Shown here: positions 33,885 through 44,640 of the stretch, one piece after another
Layout of the letters: each line of letters opens with the position of its first letter
Position numbering within the stretch: the stretch's first letter is position 1
Origin: Lunularia cruciata
Taxonomy: Eukaryota > Streptophyta > Marchantiopsida > Lunulariales > Lunulariaceae
Direction of reading: 5' to 3'
NCBI GenBank assembly: GCA_948567375.1
Contig: OX419755.1
Location: 47,386,291-47,450,290 of the forward strand
DNA: 64,000 bases
Position numbers and translations under genes: made by a program
The notes under the pieces: model-generated
Told to the model about the DNA's origin: nothing
Seen by the model: only the letters and a program-made list of their open reading frames with translations
The model's database searches: none

Positions 33885-34082
33885 CTACCATCTGCCTATC
33901 ATCAATCTACTTCTAATTATTGGTTTGATAGGAATAGGTAATTCCTTTGCTAATTGCATGGACAAGCAATTTTTTAAATTTCCAGAATCAACCAAAATTC
34001 TACAACCACGATTAGATATCATACCTTGCAAGTGAAGCAAACTTGCATAGGTCGAGCCTTCAATCACATTAGAACTAATCAA
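33885..34082 (-). pseudogene. Element E aspartic protease (retropepsin-like)
   Basis: The minus strand reads CRILVDSGNLKNCLSMQLAK, with the Asp-Ser-Gly catalytic triplet after a hydrophobic strand, as in Ty3/gypsy proteases that cut the polyprotein. The frame is open for about 65 codons and is bounded by stops. The second half of the fold is not clear. Confidence 0.7.
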
Positions 34083-34099
34083 GTTCTCAATAGGTGGCT

Positions 34100-35270
34100 C
34101 AAAATCTCCTATTGAGATTTCTTGTTTCCTTGATCATTTTGCTCTACAAACTCCATTTGGGAGACTTGTCAAGGTTGCTCATTCTTGAGTGGACATTCAA
34201 GGATGTGATGTTGAATTTGGAAACAATAGAAACAACCACCATTTTGTCATAATTTTTCTCTATCCATAATGCCAAGTGGTCTCTGTTGAATAGCATCAAT
34301 CTCCATTGGTGTTGGCTCCTCCACCCGTGTGCAGTGTATTGATAGGTTCTATGGAGGTTGAGGTTGAGACCAAGTTGGTACAACCAAGGAATCAAATCAA
34401 ATCAAATCAAATCGTTTGGCCAACCAACATAGCTTCCTCCAAATGTTGTGGCTCTCACATAGTTACCTCTAATTTGGTTTGTGACTTCAAGCCCCTCACA
34501 AATCGATCAAGAGCTTCACCTTCCAATATATTTGGAATTTACATGATGGTGTTTTGGAATTGCATGATGTAACTTCTTACAAAGCAAATCTGCTTCAACT
34601 CTAACAACCTATCTCATGCAGCTCATGTGACATTTATAGTTTGGAATTGACCAATTATTGCACTCTTGAATTTTGGACATGTCAAGATTGGTGCAACAAT
34701 TGTTGTTGAACTTGCTCCACTCAAAATATTCACAATAGTTTTGCTACTCCATCCAATTGGATGGAAGCCAAGAGAATATATATTTGTTCATCTTGAAGAT
34801 TGGTAGCTTCAAAATAACATTTATAGTCAAACACCAAATTCTCCACTACACTCGAGAGAGTGTAGTGGAGAATTTGCCTTCAAAAACTTTGGGTTTTGGA
34901 AATTGGATTTGGTCTTCTCCTTCTCAAACTAATACTCTCTCTATGTGCTCTTATCATCGATGATCTCATTCATCTAGAAATCAAGTAAGGTGCTTGATTT
35001 GTTGCTACATAGAAATGATAATCTCGGGCATTGTTGCCATGGTTACCACTCTATCACACCAATCTATCTAATTTATTAACACATAGATGTAACACGTCCA
35101 TTGTTCTCCATAAGTTACAACTAGAAGTACCAAGGGTTCCTTGGACAAGGTGATTGTATTCAAAAAATCTTGCCCAGAGGTGATGAATTAAATGAAACGA
35201 TGTTTGGGTAGTACTCAAACACAAAAATCCCAATGGTTTGGCAAGAATGAATTTGGTGGTCCATAAATTC
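34100..35270 (-). pseudogene. Element E gag with zinc knuckle
   Basis: About 34236-34188 on the minus strand encodes CFYCFQIQHHILEC, a CCHC zinc knuckle of form C-x2-C-x4-H-x4-C, typical of the nucleocapsid part of gag. Upstream gag sequence is broken by stops. It includes an AAATC pentamer run (34390-34413) and a perfect 19-bp-stem palindrome (34835-34876), neither typical of coding DNA. Confidence 0.7.
34835..34876. repeat. Perfect 19-bp inverted repeat with 4-base loop
   Basis: CAAATTCTCCACTACACTC, then GAGA, then its exact reverse complement ending at 34876. The 19-bp stem has no mismatch, which is unusual in DNA as decayed as the gag region of element E around it. The centre holds CTCGAG. 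Confidence 0.95.
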
Positions 35271-35283
35271 CATCCATCCCATT

Positions 35284-35298
35284 CCTACTCTGATACCA
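35284..35298 (-). promoter_or_regulatory. Element E primer binding site
   Basis: On the minus strand, TGGTATCAGAG begins one base after the 5' LTR. It matches the 3' end complement of plant initiator methionine tRNA, the usual primer for plant LTR retroelements. Confidence 0.9.
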
Positions 35299-35299
35299 A

Positions 35300-35698
35300 T
35301 GTAAAAGACCAAGACTAAGGAGAGAAATAAAAGAATAAAAGATCACCTTGAGACACTTGAGTGTGGGAAACTCTGAATGTCTAGCATGAGCTTTGGCTTT
35401 GGTATTTATGTGGAATCTACAAGGCTCTTGAGAAGCTTCCTTGAGCGGTTTTCTTGAAGTGCAAGCCAAGTTAACCAGTGAACTTCTCAAGAAACTTCCT
35501 TCTAGAAGCCATCTACTTGGCATGCAAGCTAAGCTAGTTGGAAGCTTCTAGAAGCTACCTACTTGGGATACAAGCTAAGTTCGCAAGGAAGCTTCACAAG
35601 GAGCTTCCTAGATACTTATGGAATATTGTAGATAATTTAGCCTATTCCCTACTTTGTTAGCCCTAACTAACTTCATCGCTAAACTCCATGTTGTTACA
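35300..35698 (-). repeat. Element E 5' LTR
   Basis: 399 bp, TGTAACAACATGG to CTTTTACA on the minus strand. Compared with other LTRs of the family, the TATA box has changed (plus strand GGTATTTATGTGG where the others have GGTATTTATAGG), so promoter activity is probably lost. Confidence 0.9.
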
Positions 35699-35751
35699 CT
35701 TGGAGTTATATGGAGCAATGGACATGGTGTTCGGCACATTTGTCAAGAAGT

Positions 35752-36495
35752 TGTAATACCAAGAGCTAGCCATATGATCTAGATGTGAAATTCGGTTTGG
35801 TAACATCTAGAATGATGTTATACATGATGGTCAAAATAGATAAGATAGAAGTATCACCAAAAGAGTACTTCTACTAATAGGGTAGAAATTGAAATAAACT
35901 TGAGAACCTTAGAATCAATAGCTAGACATATGATTAAAAGGTGAGAATTGGTTTGGTAACATCCAGAAGGATGTTACACATGATGGACTAAACAGATCAG
36001 AGAGAGGTATCACCAAAATTGAACTTCTACTAATAGAGTAGGAACCAAAATATGCTTGCAATCTTTGAAGGCAATTTCGAAGGCCTAAATGGATGAATTA
36101 GGCCTTGAAAATGTGCAGATTCTCCACCCCCTCCAAAAAATAAAAGTTTGGCCTTCCCTCCTCCCTGCTTTGTCTTGTCGAGAGCTTTCCAACAATACCT
36201 TACTCATGTGATTCTAAGATTCCTACAGGAAGATTCCCTAGAAGATTCCCTTCGGCCAAAGCTTGTTTGACCAACCAGATAGGACCTAGACCAGACATCT
36301 CACCCATCCAAGTAAGTAATCCAAGGGTGTAGCTTGCTGACATGTCACCTATCTATGTCTCTAATCCTATGGTGGAGCTTCCTTGGAGGAGATCCTCTTT
36401 GTCTATATAATAAAGAGAAGGTGCTCCCTTGGGACATCGAATGTTTGAGTGTGCAATCTGTGTTTTCTCTCTTCTCTTGTCCTCGGAGTATTACA
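35752..36495 (+). repeat. Solo LTR of the D/G family
   Basis: 744 bp from TGTAATACCAAGAGC to CGGAGTATTACA. It is flanked by perfect 5-bp duplications GAAGT (35747-35751 and 36496-36500). There is no internal region, so it formed by recombination between the two LTRs of an inserted element. A TATA-like CTATATAATA lies about 85 bp before the right edge. Confidence 0.92.
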
Positions 36496-37258
36496 GAAGT
36501 GCATGAGAGCTTATCATGTTAGGCGCAAAGGGTACCACCCTCACTCTCATACTTTGTAGCATATTTTAGACAACGTGTGTCCATTGCTCTACAAAGTGCA
36601 ATGGCGGGTGCAATTCATAAGAGAGCAATGACATTAGGTGATGCTTCTACGGATGCTTTGTTGTTTGTAGACCATGCGACTTGCATAGCTTGGATATCTC
36701 AAGTGCAATAGGGCAGATTTCTCATATCGACTCTATTGGGGCTTAACCCCATTTTACCTATTTTGTCTCACCCTTGGCAGGCTTGATGGGGTCTTTCCAT
36801 CCTTCTCGTTTTCTACATGGTCGCACTTTCTCTTTTTCTTCATTGATTAGCATCCTTTTCAACAAAGTAATGCGAGAAACGTGGGGTTTCAGTATCGATT
36901 TGCATGTCTTCGTCAATTGCAGTGCTTTTTTAAATTTCTTTATAAATAATCTATACAATTTTCAATTTTCTTTGGATAGCATGGCAGGGTACATAAATTT
37001 TACTCTAGATGTCCATAGCCATATAAAATTTGACGGGAAGTGAAAAACGGGACGCTGGATTACACTGGATTACGTAATCTGTAGAATTTAATGCGTAAAA
37101 CATTCTCCCGGGAGTTTCGTATGTAAAAGGTGTTTTCGACCGTCAAGAGGTTTACGTGTTACCTAGCCCTAAATTCGAAAAGAAAAGATATGTAGAACCG
37201 AAAACTAAAACCCTTTACCAAGGGATTCAAACGTAGATTTTACAGAATTTTTATCGGT

Positions 37259-37259
37259 A

Positions 37260-37291
<32 letters not shown>

Positions 37292-37292
37292 C
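37259..37292. repeat. TA/T simple repeat
   Basis: About 16 bases of alternating TA followed by an uninterrupted T run. Microsatellite. Confidence 0.9.
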
Positions 37293-39142
37293 TGAAAAAA
37301 GTTAGAACCTAGAACTTTTTTGGTTATGGATAAAATTTTAATCAAAAATTTTCTTTATAAAACATTATAAAATATTCTTCTAAATCCAAAATATTTACCA
37401 ACCGAAATAATCCATAAAATTTTACCAACAATGAAACTCCCCCAAAATATTTTACAGACTTCCCGTAAATTTGTTTGCGAGAATTTAATGGGTACCAATC
37501 GCTATTTGGGCCCCCTTACTGTATCAGCGTTCGTCTCTCTTTTATTCCTCCCCAACTCCGTTGATATATATGAGTGTATTGCGGTGGTACTGTTCTTTTA
37601 ACCTGGCTCTTGTATGCACTTTCACCTGTCTTAAACTCTTTCTTATTCCTTCGGAGTACATTATTTGATTCTGTTTTTGTTGTTTGTCTTCTTACTGGCT
37701 CATTCTAGTCTCATCGTAGTTGGAAAGTCGAGAAACGAACCAAGGCAAAGGAACACGACGAAAAGTCTATCACTTAGGTTCTCTTTATGAGGGATAGGTC
37801 AGTTCTAATGGTGAGAAAGTAGCTTTCCAACACGCGGTACACGTTCGCTGAGTCGTTCTCTACTCTAGGATAAATTTTCTACATATGGAAAAGACAGACA
37901 TGGTCGTGGTCCGACCACATGTTCCATCTGAGCGGCCAGCCATCAAACCAAGGCTTCGTTTCTCTTTGCACGTTGAATTTCCTACAGTTTCACTTCCCTA
38001 AACACTCACTGAAAAGATGAGCATGAAATCGTTATTTCATTCTTCGCAGTAATCAAGCTACTTTCAATGAGTATATGGTATAGAAAAGAACATAAAGTAT
38101 CGTCTATTCTGTGAGGTCTGATTAAGTATGAAAGATTGGTATCAATTAAACCTCCTCCCCAGCAGTCAACTTAAAAGGCCCGTGTATAAGAAAATATCAA
38201 CTTCTATATCTAGAAGTCTAGTTCTTACTAAACGTTCTTGCCCAGATAACGCTTTCAACAGGACAGGAAAATCCATTCAAGGTTCGAATTGAATTTTTGG
38301 ATTCCAGTGTTTCCCGGTCCAAGTATTGTCGTTCAAGGTGATGCACTTACTCTAGAACAGCAACGGGCAGAAAAAAAGGGCCAAGGACGATGATTAAATC
38401 ATGCACATGGATAACATTAAGATTGTGTTTCCATATATGAAACAGCAGTCAAAGTAGCCGGGCTCTATCTCATGCATAGAAAACAGTTTACAGTGTACCT
38501 AAGGTTGATTTGCCTTGTATTATTTTGATATCAAATAGTGTGACGTATTGGGGTTTACACATTCCACTAGGAATTATGCTACACAGTTGAAAGGAAGAAT
38601 AGTGTTTGTCTCAAAATATCATTCATTCCTTGCGCAGGAGTTTCCTTCAGTTGGGAGGATCTAGATTCTCCACTTTCCAATCATTCTTAATCTCCTATTC
38701 TGAATCTCTATGTCCAGTGCCATCTTCAACGACACTCAATCAAACTTAAATTCCTTCTGTCTACTGTATATAGGTTACTATATATAGCAAACCTTCTTGG
38801 AAATACTGTACACAAGAGGGTCCTGTTTCTTACAACTCTGTCAATGACCATAGTGGAGACGTACACAATTTCTTTGACTTTTGGAAGTAGAAGTAGAAGC
38901 ATCACCAATATTACAGTGCACGTCTGATAGGCCTTTAATCATGATATGATTCTTTGTTTCCTCCTCTGCATGCGGTAAAACTCCAGCAAACTTGCGGGTG
39001 GGTTGTCCTTATGTACAAGAACCGCGCCTATAGCATGCTTCCAAAGGTTCGCACTGTAGATGCCTCTCTGTACAGCCGTAGCGAGAGGATAAATTTGTCC
39101 ATTCCATCGGACGTTCCATCTCATCAAATGCGACACTCTGTT

Positions 39143-39360
39143 CAGTGTATCTGGACTCTCGGAATATTGTCACACAGACAATATGTAGGTCGTTTAACTG
39201 GAAAATGTGTACACAGAGAAGGAGTCACTGCGCTATTGCAGTGTACTCACTTGGCGTGTGACTATCTCATCATCGAGTGTCATACGACACCAGGTTTCGT
39301 GTGTCTGGACTCTTGGAATATTGTTTAGACAGGCAATATGGGGTAGTTTAAAGTGAAAGG
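39143..39360. repeat. Imperfect direct repeat containing a stem-loop
   Basis: Two copies about 157 bp apart share GTGT.TCTGGACTCT.GGAATATTGT, then ACA..CAATATG and G..GTTTAA. In copy 1 ATATTGTC (39164-39171), loop ACACA and GACAATAT (39177-39184) form a perfect 8-bp stem. In copy 2 a 6-bp stem remains. Confidence 0.7.
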
Positions 39361-40739
39361 GCGACCGCGTAGAAAACACGAAGGATGGGAAGACTCCATC
39401 AAGCGAGAGACGAAAAAGGTAAAATGGAGCTAAGCTCCGAGTAGTTTAACTGGACAATGGAAGTTTCAAAAACGAGTTTTTCACTTTCGTAAATATTCTC
39501 GCAAACGAACTTTATGGGAGCTGCGGGAAACCTGTACGGGGTGGGTAAGGGGTATGCAATCTGGCTTACAGGAGGTGGTTCATAGTAATAAAAATTTACA
39601 GGGTAAAAAATATGACCTGCTGCTTTATTACGCCGTTACAAGATCTCCTGTAAATTTTAATTACAGTTCAATTGTGAAATCCAGGTAACATGTGTCATTT
39701 TGTAAACCGCGTTTCCTTTTTTCCTGCCACACGCAACACATTTTGACCCGAATTAGATTCAAATACGATAGCAATAAATACATGTACTAAAAACTTTCAC
39801 TTAATCAATCCCGTTACCCTCAACTAAATAAAAAGGCCCATGAAAATTCCACCACTCTTAGCAAATGTTTACGAACCTTTCATTTTGTGCTAGTTTTCTT
39901 TACGGGTCCATAAAATACTTTACGAGAGTAACCCATTGCCGTAAAGTGTCGATACATTTGGTTTTGAAACCCACAATATGCATCACAGCAGAATGGTTCG
40001 TTGTTCTATAATCCAACTTTCAACCAAAAGGAATCTGGACCACACTTAAACAAACAGTAAGGCTTAACTAGTAAAAACTAAGCGAAATAGTGGTACAATT
40101 TTAGGACATATATAAGATTTTTACTGGCAGAGCCTCGAGATCCATTAAAAAATTTCTGGGTACCCATAAATGTTTTAGCTTTTGAAAATTTGCACTCTTT
40201 ACGGGGTAGTGACAAAAATGTTGAGTGCTCGACGACAAGAGGGATTGAATAAGCCTCCTCTTTCACACTAGACAAATGAATGAATAAGCCACCTCTTTCA
40301 CACTAGATGAGATAGTTATACAGGTGGCAAATTGAAATATAGTTACTGAAAGTTCAGGGCCTATGAGAGTCTAAGAGCATTGACATGGAGAGTAGTCGAG
40401 ATTTTCAAGTTGACAAGCCTCAATGCAAGTTGCTCCACTGCCCCCTATGCCTCTCAAATTTCAAGAGCTAATTTGAGAGGCATTAAATTAGAGAGAAAAT
40501 AGCCACTTCAGTTCCCACCTCTACTATCACTAGTGAAGGAGCAAAGGTTGCTTTCGTATCCACATCCACATGCACTAGCAAAGGAGCTTAAGTGATGAAG
40601 ACAGGTTCAAGATGATTCCTCATCATTAACCTCAGATTCTGGATTATTTGGATGATCCCAAATATTTTAGTCATGGTGGGAATAGTAAGAACTTATGCAA
40701 AAAAATACGTTGTTCAATTATATGGCGATTTGCCTTGTA

Positions 40740-41602
40740 CAACAAGGGAGAGGATTTCCCCTTACAATGAATGTGGAAGTGGACATGCTACATGAAGTCT
40801 TATAGAGATGTGAGAAATTGGAAATTCAATTACACAATGGAGTGTCTTACCATGAAAGAGTTAAAGAGATGATGGAGAACTATAGAAGATAAATTAAATC
40901 ATCTCTGTCCACATTTTGATAGAATGGATATAATTTTAGGTAGTCATGCTAAAATTTATCCTCTTGGTGACTATTGGTGGTATGCTTGAATAGGAGAGTA
41001 TAGTCCTTGATGGGACATGCTCTATCAATTAGGATGAAGAATTGGCTAAAAGTCCTACATATTATATTTTGCAAACTTTCTCCATCTTGAGTACACAAGA
41101 AGAGGAAAATGGTGCATTTGTTTATGTGTCAAGAGGACTTCAATCTGAGGATAGTTCACGCTTAATGAGAGCATATGAAGAGGAGTACCATTTTGAAGGA
41201 GCAAGTGAGCCTCCTCTTGGGCTCCCACCTTGAGGAGTCCAAGCGGAGGAGCATCATGGTACGTGAGCAAGAATACAAGAACCAAGAGTGCTAGCACATA
41301 AGGAAATTCAAGAAGATTTAGAGGAGGAGGCTAGAGAAGCCCCAAAGGAGAATGAAGGAACCATAGAAGCATCCAAAGAGAATGAGAAGTATATCAAAGC
41401 TTCCAAAGAGAAGGAAGATTTAAGGAAGAGGAAGAAAATTTATAACATGACTAAGATTACACTTGCAATTGCCATTTTATCACAAGATTTAGCCAATCAT
41501 AGAAAATTGAAGAGTGAATTACTAGAAGCTAGAGAAAGGTGTAAGATAGTTGAGATTGAAGCATTGAAAGCAACAAAATTGAGAAGCATGAGAGTACATT
41601 GA
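40740..41602 (+). pseudogene. Myb/SANT-like partner ORF of a PIF/Harbinger transposon (candidate)
   Basis: Plus-strand frames read TMECLTMKELKR, then HLCPHFDRMDIILGSHAKI (about 40835-40960). After stops come NGAFVYVSRGLQSEDSSRL (41042-41233) and a charged helical tail, APKENEGTIEASKENEKY and LKSELLEARERCKIVEIEAL (41288-41602). PIF/Harbinger elements carry a second gene with a trihelix or Myb/SANT-like DNA-binding domain and a helical tail, which helps the transposase. The FDRMD..LGS block followed by a coiled tail fits that plan. A transposase remnant lies 2.2 kb away in convergent orientation. The N-terminal Trp-rich helices are not convincingly visible, so the call is moderate. Confidence 0.45.
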
Positions 41603-42005
41603 GAATAGATTATGTATAGAGAAAATGAGATCAAAGGTAGAGAAATGAAAAATTCAAAACATTATACTCCATGACACTAGAATTAGCATGAGCATAAACA
41701 ACACCAGATGAAATCAAGAGTATTATTACAACATTCTTCAAATAGATTCTTATCTATTGGGTTGTTCTAGTAACAATTACAGTATAAACTCTAAATTTCC
41801 ATAGCCTGATTATACTCCTTGTGGTAGTGGGAATGACACTGATTAACAAAGATACTAGATTATGTGGTATTGTAGTTACTGATTTGTGGTTTGATTTATG
41901 TAAATCTCTTCTTACCTTATTTAAATTTTATGATGTGCATTTCTATTAAATCCTTGTTGAATGTAACATGGATTATTCAAAACATTATGAATATATTTTT
42001 CTCCA

Positions 42006-42267
42006 CACTGTTAAGTCATTTCTCGGAGTGCAAGCCAAGTTAACAAGGAAGCTTCTCAAGAAGCTTCCTTCTAAAAGCCGACTACTTGGCGTGCAAGCTA
42101 AGCCAATTGGAAGCTTCTAGAAGCTACCTATTTGGGGTGCAAGCTAAGCTATCCAAAAGCTTCCCAAGAAGCTTCTTAGATGTTTTTTGAATATTCTAGG
42201 CTAATTTGGCCTATTTGCTACTTTGTTAGCCTTGACTAACTTCATTGCTAAACTCTATATTGTTACA
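42006..42267 (-). repeat. Truncated LTR of the E family
   Basis: About 262 bp matching the TG-proximal two thirds of the E-family LTR, in the same orientation as in element E (on the plus strand it ends CTCTATATTGTTACA). It lacks the other end with the TATA box and lies between the two halves of the putative Harbinger transposon. Confidence 0.8.
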
Positions 42268-42289
42268 CCTAATCTCACTAAGATGATGC

Positions 42290-42540
42290 ACACTATAAAA
42301 GGTATTATCATGGTCCTCTATCTATGTACCAACATCAACAAGAGGAAATCCCCAAGGGCAGCATAACTACTCTATCTCAAGCCACTCTATAGCCTCCTCA
42401 CAAGCAATGGCATATAACTCCCTAAGAGTGTCTAGCTGAGTCCTACTCTCATATAGAGTACTTTGAGTGCATCCAAAACAACTTCTTGAATCTGCTCAGT
42501 TGCTCTTTGAATCTGAAAGGTGTCAATCCAACATCATTTT
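42290..42540 (-). pseudogene. Degraded coding fragment, unknown
   Basis: The minus strand reads QIQRATEQIQEVVLDALKVL and, after a frameshift, ESRTQLDTLRELYAIACEEA and CCPWGFPLVDVGT. The helical, charged composition suggests former coding DNA, possibly retroelement gag or part of the surrounding transposon. No family recognised. Confidence 0.35.
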
Positions 42541-43276
42541 ATATACCGTATGTGATTGACAAGAGTATGAAAACTTATCAACCATGATCCTTCTCTAGTT
42601 TCACCATGTTGTCCCTTCTCTTTATTTCTATCATACAAATCCATCAATTTCAAGATGTGGTTTCTGAATTCCAAATTCTTTAGTCTTTTGATATACTTTA
42701 TTGATCATCTTCCTTGATACCTTCCCATTCACTTCTCTTCTCTTTGGTTTTTTCTCTCACACTACAGTTGTCCTTTGATCCTTCATTCATACTTCCTGAA
42801 CTTCTTGACATTTGTAGAGAGAGATAGATATGCAAGTACCATATATGTAAGTGGAGGGAGAAGTGTGTGCATCCGGTCATGAAGAAGAGTTTAGGTTTTA
42901 GATAAACATCAGAAAATTAGATGAATCATAATAAGTCCTTGTTGTATTTTTTTGTTACTTTGCCCTAGCTCTTTCTTGTTGCTTTGATGTGTAAGAACAA
43001 GAATAAGAATCTTCAATCCTTCACACTTGCTTGTCTTTTGATACACTTCACTTCTCACTTTCCTTCCCAATCATTCTCTCTTCTCTTTGGTTTCCTACTC
43101 TCAACATACAATACTCTTCCGTGTTGATCCATTTGAACTTCCTTTTGCTCTTTTATCTTTCTTGATACTAAACCCTAAAACTATGTCTCTTCTCAATCTC
43201 TTCCCAAACTTTTCTTTCACAAACTCTTCTATCTTCATTTCCCTAAATATATATCCAGTGAGATATATTAGAGTTT

Positions 43277-43278
<2 letters not shown>

Positions 43279-43340
<62 letters not shown>
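43279..43340. repeat. (TA)n microsatellite
   Basis: About 61 bases of uninterrupted TA dinucleotides. The surrounding DNA (42600-43800) is T/C-rich with no supported gene. Confidence 0.95.
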
Positions 43341-43346
<6 letters not shown>

Positions 43347-43849
43347 GTCTCTCTTGTACTCCTCTTTGGTCCTCCTCTTCTTTGAATTTAAATTTCTCTC
43401 CCAAACTCTCTTACACTATTTTATATATTTCTTTTTCTCTCAATTAAAACCTTTTAAGCAACTCTATTCTTCAATAGTTTTCCAATATTTTGCAAGGGAT
43501 TTCTCATTTTGAAGGGTCTTCTAGAATAGTGAAACAATCCAAAACATACTAAATCTGAACTATATGTAAATTCAAAAACTCCACATCAAAGGTATTGAAA
43601 ATACAAGCAAGTCCAAACCATTTTACTGAATTGAAATCACATCAAAACCAACTTGATAAATAATATTTATCAGATGAAATACATTTATCACATTTTGAGA
43701 TAAGCTAAACAATTTTGAATGAAAATAATTCTAGTCTCTTCTATATTCTCTCCATGGTACTCTATTCCATGTTCTAAATCAGGATCTATTCTTCTATCTA
43801 ATTGTCAGCTAATGAGAAAATTATGTAAAATAATAAATATTGTCACCTA

Positions 43850-44640
43850 TTTTAACATCACGGCATATCTACTAGGGTCATTGAGTTGAACTCTTAATTC
43901 TTTCAAAGAATGCCAGCTTGCCCTCAGTACCCAATATAGTTCCCATTTACCACTCTAGCTCTTGCAAGATACTTTTTGAAAGCTTTTTTTTCTTGAGTTT
44001 GCACCTATTTGAAAGAAAGGACCAAGTGACTCATGGAACATAGCACAAATCTCCTAGAAGAAATTGTTGTTTGTCAAACAAAGTGCACTTTCTCTTGTGT
44101 TCAACTCACTCCAAATAGGAGATCTTCTAAAGCAGGCCATGTCATTGCAAGACCCAAGGATCCCTAGTTACAATCAATATCAAGTAACAAGTACTAATTT
44201 TAATATCATGATTATGCAAGATGCTCAACTAAAACATAGAATTTGAACACTCAAAAAAAACAGGTATTCTTACCTCATACAAAATGAATAATCTATCTTT
44301 GATCATCACACACCACTCTACCGTTCAGAGAGGAATATCCTTTTGTATTGAAATAAATCTCACCGTCAACATGTAGTCTTTGAGCCAAACAAAATAAAGT
44401 CCCATCAACTAAACCAAGACACCCAAGAAAACCCTTCTTGGCAAACACAAAGAATATCAAAATTCTCTCCTCCTTATTAGGCAATCACTTCTTTGTCTAT
44501 AATACTAATTATTGCAGTCATAACTTGCTGAGTGAATTTCACAAGAGATCTTGTACTAATACCCCATAAATTTAAACCTCTCCCTGCACTTGCTCCATTA
44601 TTTTGATGCTCAAACCTATCAAGCACCTATGGTACTTGTA
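43850..44640 (-). pseudogene. PIF/Harbinger transposase (DDE superfamily), degraded
   Basis: The minus strand reads NGASAGRGLNLWGISTRSLV, then QQVMTAIISIIDKEVIA, then the frame 44484-44293 with KKGFLGCLGLVDGTLFCLAQ, VDGEIYFNTKGYSSLNGRVV and CDDQR. This is the first catalytic Asp block (LVDGT) of Harbinger-type transposases. Further down, broken frames read FDKQQFLLGD (second Asp) near 44080, and LQELEW then GTEGKLAFFERIKSS near 43960-43890, the region of the catalytic Glu. At least five stops and a frameshift make it inactive. A GTAAGA after the first block could be an intron donor. The protein would cut and paste the element. Confidence 0.75.

Larger units (their letters stand above)
30243..35698 (-). 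mobile_element. Element E: full-length, inactive Ty3/gypsy chromovirus-type element
   Basis: 5456 bp from LTR edge to LTR edge. Order on the minus strand: 5' LTR (35698-35300), primer site, gag with zinc knuckle, protease, RT, RNase H, integrase, chromodomain, polypurine tract, 3' LTR (30631-30243). Flanks are CTTGA (30238-30242) and CTTGG (35699-35703), a 5-bp target duplication with one change. The LTRs run TG...CA and differ at many sites, so the insertion is old. Every coding block has stops or frameshifts. B, C and F belong to this family or a close relative. Confidence 0.9.
36501..40380. other. Low-copy intergenic DNA, no supported gene
   Basis: More balanced base composition than the retroelement areas. 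Open stretches (plus 36774-37043, plus 38954-39328, minus 38939-39136) have no recognisable domain. A run of alternating TA then T lies at 37259-37292. Words such as CCGTAAA and TTTACGG recur near 37470, 39490 and 39900-39945. A duplicated stem-loop sits at 39143-39360. Confidence 0.45.

Noticed and set aside
35752..36495. Second LTR pair partner for element E
   Set aside because: Its ends, length and internal sequence belong to the D/G family, and it has its own perfect GAAGT target duplication.
43087..43341. Open frame ending in a long Ile-Tyr repeat
   Set aside because: The repeat is the translation of the (TA)n microsatellite, and the rest has no domain.
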